Positions 15,101 to 29,694 of a stretch of DNA of 64,000 bases are shown piece by piece; the first letter of the stretch is position 1; each line of letters begins with the position of its first letter. Below the pieces are notes generated by a model. The model did not search any database and had not been told where the DNA came from. It saw only the letters and a program-made list of their open reading frames with translations. The translations under genes and the position numbers were made by a program. The stretch is from NCBI RefSeq assembly GCF_000150275.1, contig NW_002060943.1, forward strand, positions 5,731,950 to 5,795,949, read 5' to 3'. This DNA is from Trichoplax adhaerens. Lineage: Eukaryota > Placozoa > Uniplacotomia > Trichoplacea > Trichoplacidae.

Positions 15101-18100
15101 GCCTCTATAACTACCTAAAAACATAAAATATAACAATTTCATATTTGTAAATATTTCATATTTGAACATTTAGCTGTAAAATTATGGGCAACTTCATTGC
15201 TATTAATTGCTGTATTAAACTTTTATCTAGGCGTTAGCGGAGCCATGTTATAGAAAATGAATAATCCTATTTTTAAGTCCGGCTAGCATTTGTATCGCTA
15301 AAATTTTCAATGATTAGCCTCAAAGTATTTCTAAAATTACGATTACGCTAGTAATTCTCGCATTATAATATCTCTAATGGCAATGTTCCAACTCATTTAT
15401 GCACGCAAAATAGTTTGCCGCAGTTATTCATAAAATTTTATCATTAGCCCACGGATATACGTATTCTGCGTATGATATGATAAAAGTGGTTAATTGGTGA
15501 TGTTATATCGAAATTAGAATACATTCCCTCTATTCTTATATATGAAATAAACATTAATTTACCATCCTTAACTATATACATTACGGCTTAGAATAAGATA
15601 AGTAATACAAATTACAGATGACATGAATAGGCATTTGCTTATGCGTAAACGTCAGCTACATTAATCCTCCCAGCTTCTCGTATACAGTATTCTTACTGTA
15701 CATGAACAATGATTTATCTTACGTCAATTTAGTTCGATAATATAATTTTACCTAGAAGTAGGTAAGTTCTGATGATTTCTGCTGCCATTTATCATATAAT
15801 TAATCACAGCTAGGATAGTCTAACCGCTTTTATCCATTTTCTTACGATATTTATCATTAAATATTACAGCAAGTTTGATTTCTTTCTCATTATTTCCGCT
15901 ATTATCAATATTTATGAATAATGGCGTCGGTAACCATCTATTCTGTTACCAATTATAACTGTAAATTTGATAATTTTAATTATTTCCTTACGCTACTTTG
16001 CTGTTAAATGTTGTTTTCGTTAATTTCCATCTAAGCTCAAAAGCGTCCAATTTTACAAATTGCTTACTTCTATATATGAATTTTTACTTCTACTAGGGAA
16101 AGAAATTAAGCCCGAAAATCACCCAATTAAAAAAGATAGCTTTAATATATCCTCTATTTACGATTTTTTAGGTTATTTTTAATACAAATTATTTATTTTA
16201 TGCAATTCTGAAGCAATTACTATTGGTTTTTATATCTGCTATATATTAAATTAATGTTATACTCTTAGTTTCTCCAGCGACTGTACTTAATTGTAATTTT
16301 GACGAAGACCTGTGTGGTTGGCGCCAACCTCAAAACATCGATTATTTCGATTGGAAAAGAAGAAGCGGCCCAACACCTAGCCATAGTACTGGGCCAGAAA
16401 CTGATCACACATCTAAAAATGGTCAGTATCGATAGCAGAGATCAAATCGTATCTTAGAGTTATGGGACATAAAATTTAAGGAAGATAAGACTAGTATAGT
16501 ATTTATTAAAGTACATTAAGCGCCATTCATAATGTCTTTTAATACGCTCCATGAGATAAAGAAAAGATTTTCACGAAACATTAATGAATTATCTAACTGT
16601 CGTTTCTGCCTCGGAATAATAGTATACGTTTCTGTAGTTCATATCGATCTATTCATGTTACAGATAGTGGTTACTATCTTTATATTGAAGCTTCAAGCCC
16701 TAGAAATAAAGATGAATACGCTGATCTCATCAGCCCACCGTTAACTTTATCTGCCATTGATAGCAGCGTCAAGGTAATAGCATTTTATTTAGATTTTATT
16801 TAGAAAATTACCTTCGTAGTAAACCATCAAACTATATATTTTCATAATATTAGTATTTACAAGCTCTCAAATTAGAATTAATTTAATTAAGCATCTCTTA
16901 TATTGATTCATGACAAAAAAGCTTAATTTACACTTAATAGAAAAACCGTACCCTCAGCTTATTTTACCATATAATTATCATTAAAATAAAAAGTTAAATT
17001 TTTGAATATTTTGCTGTATTAAATCCATAGATGTCGTTTTATTATCATGCCCTTGGAACTGGACTAGGAGATTTCTATGTCTATCTCATGTATCCCAGAA
17101 TTAATAGTACATTTGAAGAAATTTGGCATACGAAGCCACAGTCGTTGAAAGTTTGGAGGCTTGCTTCTTTTATTTTTAATCCGAAATATGCTGATTTTCG
17201 TGTAAATAATGTTAGATAACTAGATAAAATCGGCAGACTTGTTTTTTTATTAAAATCTTCACTCCGCAAAAATATATAATTATTGATCATTGTCTCATCA
17301 TGTGACTAGTGAGTTTTCATATCTGTTTATGTTTTCATGTCCATCATTGCTAAAGTCCCATTCCGGTTTACCATATCACTAATAATATTATTCTCAATAA
17401 ATTAATCTATTGGTATATTTTAAGCGTTATCTTTATCTATAAATTATAGCTTATACATTAAAATAAATTATTATTTATTGTAAATTAAACTTAGTATTAG
17501 TTTGATACGAGTAAATAAATCTCTATAAGAGAAGATAGTGAAACTTAAATTTATATCATTACTCGTAATTTAATATTACTTATAATGATTGCTTTTTTAT
17601 TTATCTTTCAGGTCATCCTTCGAGGCTTCATTGGTTCTACATTCCTTGGCGATTTCGCAATTGATGACATAAATGTCCATCCGATTGGTAAGCATCGCTT
17701 ATTAGCTTTTTTAGTTTACCTTATGTTTCTATAAAGTTCTATATTTTTGTATGTAATATAACACGATAAAAATATATTTAAATAATTAATTGAAAGAGAA
17801 AGTTGAAAAAGGCTAATAAATGTTTTATTATACTTTATTTACCACCATCAGAAAATAGCTGCTTTTCTGATGTGGGAAATTATTATCGTGGAACTCTAAA
17901 TACAGCAAATGGATTTCAATGCCAAACATGGAGCTTGGTTAGCTCCACTCCAAATACATATACGCCATCGAAATATCCTGACGCTGACCTAACTTTAAAT
18001 TATTGTCGCAATCCTACTGAATCTCGAGCAAGACCCTGGTGCTACACTAGTAATTCTGGGCAGTGGCAGTTTTGTAATATTCCTAAATGTCAAGTTCCTG

Positions 18101-21100
18101 TACTTGCAACTCCATCATTTCCTTTAGGAAGTAATTTTTTCTTTATTTCGTCAATAATTCATGTCTTAGCTTCCTTTAGATAAAATAGCATCATATGCTC
18201 TAAAGCTTCGATGCGCTAATATGTGATAATACTAATATCGTCATAATCTCATTTTCCAAGGTGTACTGTGTATGTGAATAAGCACTTTAATACTAGAAGG
18301 GCAAGAATTATTTGCCCTACTTTTACTCTGCTGCTACTTCACGTTTAACTAATCATTTCTATTCTAGATAAATATCCTATAGTTATGGTGGATAAAGGTG
18401 TATATTTTACCACTACCGGACGAGTTACATTATACTATAATGGACTCTGGGGTACAATTTGCAATTCTGGCATAACGCAAGATACAATCAACGTTATTTG
18501 TCGACAGACAGGATCTGGAAACACAGGAACATTTATCAGTAATAACAGCTAGAGTAGCATTAAAATATATATAGCATATCTATGTTTAACATTTATAAAT
18601 TCAGCTTCGTGTAAACACTAGCAGTTACCCATAAAGTAATAACCTCAACATCGCTGGATGGCTAATCAGATATCCAATAAAGTCCGAGTAACATGAAAAT
18701 ATTTATTCTTTTAGGAGGTAATGTGGAAGGTCAAGGGCCTATCTGGCTGCAAGGACATGATATAAAATGTCCTCCTACTGCAATTGACTTAGCACAATGC
18801 ACCTTAGGTCCATGGGATGTTAATAACACCTGTACACATGCATACGATTTATACGTAAGCTGTAATCCAAGCCCAATTGTAACATATCAAACTACAGGTA
18901 ATAGCACCATCTACTCCTTTGGAAAACTATGTTAAAAGTATACAGTAAAGTCGTTACGTTGCTCATTCTAGTGTGATATAATGAATAGAATATGTACGAA
19001 ACTGTTTTGTAATATGAGCTCCTTAATTTTATTTATTTAGCCAGCACAACTTTAATAGAGACCGTGGCACCACCACTACCAAGAAACAAGTACAAGCTAG
19101 CTATCAAAGATGGATTTGACATTACTAGCGGATTCGTCAATGTATTATATAATAAACGTAATGGAGTTATTTGTAGCAAAAATTGGAACATGAATGATGC
19201 TGATGTTGTTTGTCGTCAGCTTGGCTTTCTTAACGCACTATCTGCTAACGGTATTTATGTATATCTTGCATTCATATGTAATCAGATATTGTTCACATAG
19301 CATGAATGTTTTAGGATCCCAGATTTTAGAGCTAACAGTATAAATTTCTTAATACATAGAAAATTCATCTTCAAGCTATCAATATAAATATATTAAGAAA
19401 ATTACTTTTCGTTAAATTTCAGCTAGTATAACGCAATATGCAATACGCCACGAATGGATTACCGAATTAAATTGTAAAGGTTACGAATCAACCATCGATG
19501 CCTGCCCTATTCAAGATAGCTCCGTTATCAGAAACTGCTCAACTACTGACATAGCAACTATTTCCTGTAATCAGGAGAAACAGCAATTCAGTAAGCTTAT
19601 TTTCTGTCGGTTTCCTTATAACAACTAATTATAATCACGTATGATTCTGAATAAACTAATGAAATAAAAATTTTATAGCAAGCAGAAATAGACCAACTTA
19701 CTGCATATATGATGATGGCTTTTGTGGATGGAAAATTAGCGGTAATATGAGTTGGATCTGGCATTCAGCCACCGGAAATCACTATCATCCTATAGCTGGT
19801 GGTGAGTATCTGCCAGATAAAGATAATTGCAGTCTATCAATTTTTACATAATGTTGAATAATTTACACCATATTTTAAGATATTAAAACAATCCTTTTAT
19901 CGTCCATAATTATTTTTGCTAGCTATTTCATATGCATATGTCATCCGTCCATATCATCAAACATCAATGGGGAAAGCTGTTATGACTAGTCCAGTACTAA
20001 CAGCAAGATCTGGTCAAGTCGTTGAGGTTTATAAATTTATGACTCCCCTGAAATTATAAAAATCAAAAATCAAGAGCAGATTTTTTCCCCGTTTTAGATC
20101 TCATTCCGCTATTACATTGTCAATTTGGCTGTTAGCAATCTTGAAATTCGATATAATGAAGATGGAAATACTGGTATTACTATCTTTGATAATCAAATTA
20201 ATACTTCAAATAAGTGGACACAAATGAAAACTACAGGATTTACACCTAAAGGCAATCATTTTCGGGTATATGTTTATCTAATCTAATAAAACGCAAATTT
20301 GCTTTGTTGCACGTTAGCTTATGATACGAACATTCCTACATAGTAGAAAGAAATTAATGTATTAAACTTCTTCTAGTTAAAAATCATTTATAGTGCAAGC
20401 AGAACATTTGGGCCATCGTTTGTTAGTATATTAGCCATCGATGATACAGTCATCACAGGCGTCGAAAACGACGGCTGTAAGTCTCTTTAAAATTAATAAT
20501 TAAAATATTTATATATTTTCTTGAAATACTTATGCATAATGCATGGTATGCATTTAAAGCCTTCTAACTAATGATTATATTTACAAACGATAATCTTAAT
20601 ATATGTTCGTAGATCAATCTAATGATATTTCCATCATTGGAGCAGCTGTGGCAGGTGGATTAGCATGCATAATCTTTCTAATGGTAGCCATTTGCTACTA
20701 CAAAAAGTCTAAAACAAAAATAATCAGGGACGTTTCAGTCCCAAATGAATATGTCGCATCTACTAGCCGACAAATAAGAAATTTTCAACGAGCAAATTCT
20801 GAATTACTTATCAATAATCAACTACCTCGTACGCCTGTAAATTCGAACATATCCGATAGCAATACTGCTATTTCCCCGGTGGTAGTACGGACACCTTCAG
20901 TAACGCTATCAGGTATTTTCAATATATTTTTGATCACATTTATAGTTAAACGTGCTCGAGCAACAGATACTGCCTTATTGTTCGCTTTTATCATGTTGAG
21001 AAAGATTTACATATAATAGCTAACATTTACAATTGTAGTTACATCTCCGATGTCAGATCATCAATCGAGAAGTGAAGATCGCTTTTCAGGTATAAATTAA

Positions 21101-21488
21101 ATTAGTGAAAAAATTATTATTAATGGTAAAGCTAACTTTTACGTACGATCTAGAGACAGTTTGCAATGATTAATTCAAATTTAGATGTTACAGTTACATC
21201 TTCCATTGAAGATGGACAACAAAGTCGAATTGGCATTGCTCTAAGCCCTAAACGCAGAGATATAATCTGTAAGTTAAATATCGGACATGTAAATTGAAAT
21301 AATTTTCGTATTAGCTATTTTCTGTTATACGTAAATAGTAGTATTTGCTTTATTACTCTTTTTCTTTGCTATGCAATATAATTACAATTACTAAAACGGT
21401 AGTAATAGTGATGACTATATCGAAATAACTTTGAAGTACAGATTATTTAAATATCAAAATTTGTTTTGTTTTAGCCTCCGTGGTATAA
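12182..21488 (+). CDS. Gene 2: signal peptide-MAM-kringle-SRCR-SRCR-MAM-TM receptor without LRR caps
   Basis: Eighteen exons, 842 aa: 12182-12254 (Met and hydrophobic signal peptide, 24 codons); 16278-16421, 16664-16773, 17031-17201, 17612-17687 (MAM1, residues about 25-191, with LCGW); 17852-18130 (kringle, 192-284, NYCRNP and CNIPKC); 18368-18538 and 18715-18897 (SRCR1, to 402); 19041-19250 and 19423-19590 (SRCR2, to 528, DVVCRQLGF); 19679-19801, 19923-20026, 20098-20265, 20377-20476 (MAM2, to 693); 20613-20912 (TM about 699-721, tail); 21039-21089, 21185-21268, 21475-21488 (tail, TAA). Frame and phase agree at all 17 junctions. The first exon is 4 kb upstream; its hydrophobic sequence, phase-1 donor and in-frame join to MAM1 support it, but it is the least certain exon. 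No furin-like site or LRR cap is present. The tail ends SSVV, a possible class I PDZ ligand. Confidence 0.85.
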
Positions 21489-24400
21489 AGCGTTAGGAAC
21501 CTTCATTTTACACAATGCAACAATTTTCCGGAATTAAAGTAGACATCGCCTAATCATATTGACAATTCCAATAAACGGAGAGAAACTTTATAGAAATAGA
21601 AGAAAGCTCTTAACAGAAACGTAAAAAGATATCAATAACGGAAGTAAACTAGTTAATAAAGAAATATCTTGTAGTATATTTATTTTTTATAAAGAAATAT
21701 TATTTATAAGATAATACACGTTTGTGGTATTTAAAAACTTTAAATACTAGCACCTTGGAGAGATTCATTAGAATTAATCGATTATATTTAATATGAATTA
21801 ATTAAACATAGATATCGATAATTTATCCGTAATTTTTATACACCATTTAAAGCTTATAAGAAAAGATATACAAGTGCACATGACTTTATAGTGTACCAGT
21901 TTAGAAAAAAAATTCGACTTATTTATGTAAATAACAGTTGATGCGTACTGGAGGTTGCTATTCTGCGTATCGACTTTTTCTGGGTTTATATCTATTGTCT
22001 ATACATACTACTATCGAGAATTTATTTGTTGTTAAGCTAATGAAATAACCACTTTAACTCGTACGACTTTATCAGTGGTTTTATCTTACATGTTTTGTTA
22101 AATAATTACAAGCTATACTTTTTTATGTAAAAATTACTTCGATTTCTAAATTTAAGGTTACTCATTAAGTGCAAAATATCAACATTTTACAAGTGAATAA
22201 ATAATGGCAGATGTATATTCTCTCATATTTCAATCCTTTAGTATAATACAAACTTGTTTAAGTTGTCATTTCGATAATTTACTAAAATTTTACGAATATT
22301 GAAATGAAATTCTAGATGTCTGCATAGTAAGCAATGAAAGTAAAAAAATAGGTGAAGATTATCTGTTTTATATTTAATGTCGTGATATACTGAAACTTGA
22401 GCAATCCTTTTGTTGAAGCAACAGAATGCATGGAAGTCGTATGATTTTATTAACATACAAACACATACTCTGGTAATCAAAATTAATAAATTTAGGGAGG
22501 ATACAGTTTTAGATAACTTAAGATTGCTAAATTTGCTAAAGGAATACTTTTAGTTTTGGTGATGGCGAAAATAATGTAGCATTTTAAAATGAATGAAATA
22601 TCGAAGGTTCTACCTCCAAAAAAGATGCTGTACATGGTTATATACTGGTATTCTATAGAGAATTAACAAAGTTACCTAACTAATAAACTAACTTATTACC
22701 CCATTAATAAGCAATTCTTATATTACTATAATGACTAACACAATTTACTTTATGCTCTGATTTTTCGTATGATCATCCCAAATTTGTGAGATTGACTTAG
22801 ATCTTGTTTACTAACACAAATAGTTTATAGTTATCTTGGCATTTGTACTCTAGAATATAAAATCTTCATTTACAGTTATGGTTATAGGCTATTAAATATA
22901 CCTTATAATAAACTTGGTAAACTACTCTAATACCGTGCCTAATTATGTTGCAAGGATAGAATATATTATCGTAATATTCAATATACATTACTAAACGCTT
23001 TATAATGCTAAACTTTCCGGCAACAGCCATACCCAATTTGATTCCGATTTTCTAGGCCCTAATACAGTTTATGATATCTTACAGCAGATTCCATATAAAA
23101 TATATATGGTCATGCTACCCAACAGTTTCTGAATAAACTAGTACAAACTCGCGTCGCTTTGCTGACGGTTTACGATAATGTACTTATTTGTTAATAATTA
23201 ACAGATATTGTATTACCATTCGACATTATTTATATCCCGGTAATAGCCAGGCACTGCTATATTCACAGCTATGCTTGTAGAATACTACTTTTCAATAATG
23301 CATTCACGGATGAAATGCTATATTAAGATTAGTTAATGGTCCAAAGCACATTATGATAACTAATGTACGGTGATGGATATACCAAGTTAAGATTAGCAGG
23401 TACTGTAAGATATCTACAGTGCGGTACAATCTCCTTCGTACTGTGGTCAATTCTATACCAATCATTATAATGTGTCTAAGGATTGCTTGAGTATCCAAGC
23501 AAAGCTTGCTCTGTCAATAGCAACCGTTATAAGAAAATATAATAATCAAAATGGCTGTGTAGAAAATTCTATTAAGATTCTATATTTATTCAATTTTCGT
23601 CAGAATATTACATGAAATCAAACTTGAAAGGCCCAGTGGCCACCCTTAGCGATATAACCAATACTATTTTAAAAATCAGTACTCTGCAGAAATTACTACC
23701 TTAGAGCTATTCGTTTTACATGAAGAAATTTTGAGATAAAAAGTACTATCATCTATATAGAAGATATATAATGTTCGAAATGTCATCAGATAAGAAACCA
23801 AATAGAAATCTCGAGTAAGAACAGCTCTTATTTTAAATTATCTTGCCAGACAGTGCTTACTAGTTTAGCAATCGATCGCTTAGATTCCTTCATAAACTAA
23901 GTTGTCTTGACTTATACATCTATGATTCTATTCTAAATGTAATGCACTATATCAGTATGATTACACACATACTGCCTTACCAAAGGATCTGTTAAAGAAA
24001 TAACGCCCTAGATGCTTATACCAATATCCAATGAGCTAATAGCTAACCATTCGTTAATTTTTTGACTGCTTCTTCATATTTAATTGCATCATCTAATTTA
24101 CTATCATTACTAGATTGGTGATGAAATTAGATCTACAATGGCAAAATATTGATAAGATTTAACTAAATTTCTATAATTAACTCCCTTTCTATCGTTTCTA
24201 TTCAAAGATTTTCTCTTAGTAAAATTAGTTAATTGGAGTAAGTTGGACAATTTATAGCTTTGTAATATTTTCGAGTAATTGTGTAAATAGCTACCTAGCA
24301 AACACTCTTGATGGGAATTTTTTTCAACACCACCTACTTTATGATAGGTATCAATAATTATAGTGAGACTATCTATTACGGTACCTTAATTCTATTTAAT

Positions 24401-24654
24401 TAATTATCATGACAAAAAAATTGTTATAGTTTCCATAGTACTGTGAACGCCCGCTATTCAAGTCTAAATACAATAATTGGATAGAAATCCAAATATAGGA
24501 CCAGTAACTATGAAAACGCCTTTCAATATGAAAACAAAATTATTTTAGACGGTATATTTCTTTGTAACGTGGCACGGCTAAGTTTTATTCTCTAGTCCGT
24601 CGAGCTAAACCCACTCAGTTTTCTCTTAATTCTTCCTAGCTAAACTTGATCAAT
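21489..24654. other. Intergenic, 3.2 kb, nothing recognised
   Basis: Apart from the gene 2 3' UTR, no domain fragment of the family, RNA gene or repeat was recognised on either strand. Short minus-strand frames at 22238-22480 and 24110-24301 are low complexity and look like chance. The promoter of gene 3 should lie at the right end, but no clear TATA box was found. Confidence 0.45.
21570..21575 (+). terminator. Polyadenylation signal AATAAA of gene 2
   Basis: A canonical AATAAA lies 82 bases after the gene 2 stop codon, a usual distance for a short 3' UTR. Called from motif and position only. Confidence 0.5.
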
Positions 24655-27600
24655 ATGACAAGTAAAATATGCACATTAGGAATTTTCACACTAGTTCTTG
24701 TCGAAATTCTATGTTCGTCGACTTATGCAAACCAAGATAGTATTGAAATTCAAGAATCTACTTCCTCATGTCTAGAAAACTGTCAATGTCGAGATTCCGA
24801 AATTCGTTGTGAAGGCTTTCCCTCTGATATTCATCGGATACCTGAAGGAGTGAAACGAATGTACGTAAATTAATATTAATTATATTATTGAAACAGATTT
24901 AACGTTGATTATATTTTAACTTGTATCAATATCTATAAGTTATGAATTCACTCTTTAGATGCATGTAAGTTTTGAGAATTTACTTTAAATTCTATATAGC
25001 TGTTTTCTTCTTAACGCCTAGCGTGTAAAACGCCTCCTTCTGAAAGGCTTCAACAGTAAAATATCTGGCATAAGTCATTAATCATAATTTCAGTTGGTTG
25101 TATTAAAAATTCAATTTTTCATCATCTCAAATCAGTAGCTTTGCTATAGTTTGTGTTCAGCTTTGCTATATGATGCATAAAATAAAGATTTATCAGTCAG
25201 TATTCTGTGCGTGAGAGGCTGATCACTATCGACGATTCACCTTAGACAAACTGAAGCTTTCCTGAGTAGTGAACTCTAAATAATATAATTAAAAATCGTG
25301 ACTTTACAAAACAAACTTATTATTAATTTTTGAGCTAGCCTAAAGAGTTTTCGTAATTTCGACAGTTTGATAGTTTTTTTAGGTAAAGTAGAGCCCAAAT
25401 ATATCCAAGACTAAGATTGTTAGATTGTATATAGGTAACATAATATATTTAGATGAACTGTTTGGTTTGTAAAATTCATTATATAAACCTTGTTAAAAAA
25501 TTTGGGGATAATATTAATAGAGTTTTTCAAAAAGCTATTTCTTGCGAAGAAGAAAATCTACAACGGTTGCACAAGTTAATCGTGTTAACAAATATAGAAT
25601 TAATCGGCCAATGCAATTGCCCTGAACATCTCGCCGGACATGACTTGAAAGATGTTAATGAGCTAAGATCGAACTCTTTGGAGCTTCATCGTCACGAAAG
25701 ATCAGGTAATAAATAAGAAGATATACACTTCTAAAGATTGTTATTACGCCAGTGAAGTACCCGAACTGTAGTTTTGTTTCATTTTAATTTTAATGGGAGT
25801 AATCCAATGTTGATTACAGATAAATGTGGTAAATATGTAAAATTTTAGCATAAGAAGTTATCTTACTCATTCTACTTTAACAAAAACATACAAATTACTA
25901 TTGTAGTTAATAGAAGAAGCATCATTAATAGTCAATACGCTTTGTCACTCGATAAAACATGGAATTCGACTTCGGGCTACGTATCTGTTCAATATAAGGG
26001 AAGAACTGGCGTTATATGTGAAAGTCTTTGGTATTTAGAAAATGCAGACGTAATTTGCCGCCAAATAGGATACATTGGCGCCTTCTCGGGAGCATGTAAG
26101 TCAAACTATTTTAGTATTAAATTAAAAATCGTAATCTTGATTGGTAATGTTTAAGCCTAACTAGGAAATGTTTAGAATTGCCTTAATTGATTTGCACACA
26201 TTTAATCTGCACTCTCATCTTATATAGACGGACCTGGATCACCTCGATCGCAAGCAACTTTAATTCACGATCTTAGCTGCAATGGTTATGAAACGGTAGT
26301 CGACCAGTGCAGGATATCCCGATCTTCATATACCTGTAGGGAAATTTATGTTCGAGGTGTATCATGTAATCCTGGTCAAACAGCTGCCGATTACGGTATG
26401 TAAGCTAAAAAATAAAAGCAGGCTCCGTGATATTTCATTAACATTTTAGGATTATTTTCCATTATCTAATTTGTATCAATAACGTAACATAAAAACTGAT
26501 ATAGCCGCACTATATAATACTTCTATTAAACCAACACATTCTTAGATAGCAGAAATCGTCCCGATTACTGTACCTTTGAAAAAGGATTCTGTGGGTGGTC
26601 AAATCAGGCTACACCTGGTTTTATACATCATCCCGGTGATGGTAGACATTATAATCCATCGTACTCATGTATGTATGATATTTAATGACAATAAATTGGA
26701 TTAACAAGTAGCACAGTATAACCAGAGATAACATTTAAGTCAAATGGCCATCCGATATAATTTCTGAAGATTCAAATCATTAAGATCATGAAATATTTAT
26801 TCTTATTCTAGATAGAAACTATATTTACGCCATAAGACCACGTAACAGCTTAATCAAAGTTAATGCTGAGCTAATTAGTCCACCTTTTGAACGACACAGT
26901 ACTTCATCATCATACGTAGGTTTTGATAAAATTTTTTAAAGAACTTATTTCATTTTATTAACTAAAATACAAGACGAATGTCCAAAGATTTAGTGTGAAA
27001 TATTGATGGTTTTTAGGTCACTTATGTATATGATGTAAATGGGTCAAGAATGAATAAGCTTCTCATTAGCTACAGAGCAAGTTACGGGAGCGATACAACG
27101 ATAGAATCCAAATCGTTTTCTTCTTCTACTGCAGGTTGGAGTAGTGGACTATCTTCATCTTTCAGACCCAATGGAGTATTTACTGTAAGTACATGTCAAC
27201 AATAATGTTTAATTTGCTATAAAGCTTTACTGTCGTTTCTACCGTTTGTGCAAATTGAACGCATTGACATAAGGTACTATAATTCTTATGGCCTACATAT
27301 GAATTACATAGCTGGTTGATTATTTGTTACGTTAATGAAACCGAGCACTAATTTTACTCATTTCACAAAATAGCAAAATCGATTAAAGATAAGTTAAAAT
27401 TGTAAGCTTTGCTACATAATGAACATTATAATAGTTAGTGCAGCGTCTATTTCACTTAGTGATCTACTTACTACACTCAATGCAGTGCCGTACTTATTTA
27501 AGAATATCTTAACATCCGTAGACAATATCTTCTTTAGAAATATAAGAAGATCTAAAAGCAGAGCTAACTTAACGTCATTTGACACTTTCTAAGGAGTTCC

Positions 27601-29694
27601 CTAACCAAATTTTAGTATCTAATGTTAAATAGTTATATTATAAGTCGTGCCGTACTGAAGGCAATAATTTTTTACTTCATACAATAGCATCTGAGTCGCT
27701 CGCCAATGATTTAGCTTATAATTTCTTAAAAGCCCAATCAAATAGGACAATCTATCCTAACAAAGTCCTTTTAAGCCAGTAGAAATATCATATATTAAAT
27801 CAACAGTCCATTGAATTGCTATCGTATATCCGATGGTGAAAATTGATTTTTCAGCTACAGAATCAAACCCTAATCTTATCATTCTAAGAATTCCTCGATA
27901 TACGCATAAATCCTTAATTGAAGGCTTATTTTTGTTCACGGATTCATACACCTAAGAGCTCATCATCTAATTTATATATCAAGAGCAAGTTATGTCATTA
28001 CTAATGTTATTTTTATACTGCTTTCGCGGAAATATCTCTATTAATTCGATACTATCGCTAGTATGCTACAAGATCAAAATTTAAAGTATTATCATATATT
28101 ACTACATATCTCAGCATCTCAATTAATTATTAATAATTATTTTTCATCTTTATCAGCTGTCACAAGTTAGCTCTTTGACAGGATAATAACAAAAGTAAAT
28201 CTACAAATTTTTCCCAGAACTACAGTCAGGGCGCTAAAATCTGTCTTAGAAATACTTAGAAAGACTCGACTATAATTCTGTAGATTCTCAGTAATTTGGA
28301 CGCGTTGAACTTTACGTTAGGCACTAGACTTAAGAACTAACTTCATCATATAGATGCAGGGCTTCTATACCTTTCGAGAGATATAAGTTATAATAAGTAT
28401 CATTAGCGCTTATAAATTAGGTAATTAATTTACATCTAAATGCGTAGTTAATATGGGAATATTGTATCTGATGACTAACCATAAGACAGATAGATTATAA
28501 TACATCCATTCATAGAACCATTAAATCATAATATGCAACCTATTCTTAACTATTCATAATCACTTATTACTGCTAAGGACGTCAGCAGTCTGAACTATTT
28601 CGTAATCTAAATAAAACTATGGTACTAAGTATCGCTATTTACGATAAGATAACACCATAACATCAGCGTTACTACTTACTGCTATTAAAATTATGCATTA
28701 TCTTTTTCTTATTTTCTAAAGGTCAAACTTACTTGCAGATCAGATTACAGTTCTAGCTATATCTACAGTGCTTCCATTTCAATCAGATCAATTATTGTCC
28801 ATAACGTCAAAGTTACTAATGGTGAGCTCCTTGCATTACTCGCCTTACAATCGTACTATCATAGAGATACATATATTAACTCATGGCTATTAAATGATAA
28901 ATCTACTTAGACTGACATACTATTAACTATTCTGTAATTATCATTTTGTGCATAGTTCATCTTTATTCCGTTAATATTCCTGGAGTCGTCATTGGCTCCC
29001 TCGTTGGCATCGCTGCCGTTATTATACTCACTATCTATATCTATAAAAGATCTCATCGAAGACAAGTTATTCAGTCTACAGTTCCCCAGAGAGGAGGGCT
29101 TCCACAATATACACAGACTAACGTAAATTTTATTTCTCAAGCAGCAGCTAACAAGGTTGCAGGTAAGGTTCCCGCTTTTCACTAATAATTGAAAGTACCT
29201 GAAAATTTTTAAAACTATGGCATTATTGGACCCGTTATCGTATGAATTTAACAATATCACGGGTAGTCTTTTGTAATAATTATTTATTCTAGCCTTTGAT
29301 TTACGAACTAAATTAACATAATCCTTACACCGTAACTTATTAATCAGACCCTCCAAGTTACGCAAATGTAACGGCGCAAAGGGCAGGTATGTCCAGTATT
29401 TCTAACAATAATTGACGTCCTTATGGACTGTATTAAAAGTTGCAGTAGAAATATGTTGTAATTAGTTAGGAATTGCGAAATATTAAATATAGTATTGCCA
29501 TTACAGGTGATCAGCCCATTTATTATACCACTAATCCTGCAGCAACACAACCTGTCGTTATAAATCCACAACAGCAAGTATATCCCCCTATGACACAAAT
29601 AAACCTGGCTAACCAGCAACAAGTAACCCTGGCTACCCAACAAGTACCGCCAATTACTCAACAACAATTAACTCCGACTACTCGACAACATTAA
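24655..29694 (+). CDS. Gene 3: short family member, LRR caps-SRCR-MAM-TM with Q-rich PPxY tail
   Basis: Eleven exons, 558 aa: 24655-24860 (signal peptide, then LRR N-cap with CLENCQC and IRC); 25521-25705 (LRR C-cap, then RHER/S); 25907-26095 and 26228-26395 (one SRCR of the SRCR2 type, DVICRQIGY); 26546-26668, 26812-26915, 27017-27184, 28722-28821 (MAM2, FCGW and a late KLTC cysteine); 28956-29162 (TM and YKRS juxtamembrane); 29348-29386 (PPSY); 29507-29694 (Q/P/T-rich end, TAA). ATG 24655 is chosen because it opens the hydrophobic leader. All phases agree. MAM1, kringle and SRCR1 are absent and the gap between the C-cap and SRCR exons is only 201 bases, so the block was cleanly lost or never gained. 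The intron before the last MAM exon is 1.5 kb. Confidence 0.85.
25690..25701 (+). other. Furin-like site RHER/S in gene 3
   Basis: Minimal R-x-x-R followed by Ser, at the end of the LRR C-cap exon, in the same place as the sites in genes 4, 5 and 6. It would separate the cap module from the SRCR-MAM part. Confidence 0.45.
29350..29361 (+). other. PPSY motif, tail of gene 3
   Basis: Codes Pro-Pro-Ser-Tyr in a 39-base phase-1 exon. PPxY is the core ligand of group I WW domains (NEDD4-type ubiquitin ligases, YAP/WWOX). It continues YANV, which also fits a YxxPhi endocytic signal. Confidence 0.6.

Noticed and set aside
17852-18130. Kringle as a sign of a plasminogen- or neurotrypsin-like protease
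   Set aside because: No trypsin domain (no TAAHC or GDSGG type motif) occurs in any gene; all proteins end in a TM helix and tail.
28907-29365. 152-codon open frame on the minus strand, the longest in the window
   Set aside because: It lies antisense to the transmembrane and tail exons of gene 3, which have matching phases and family likeness; it has no motif of its own.
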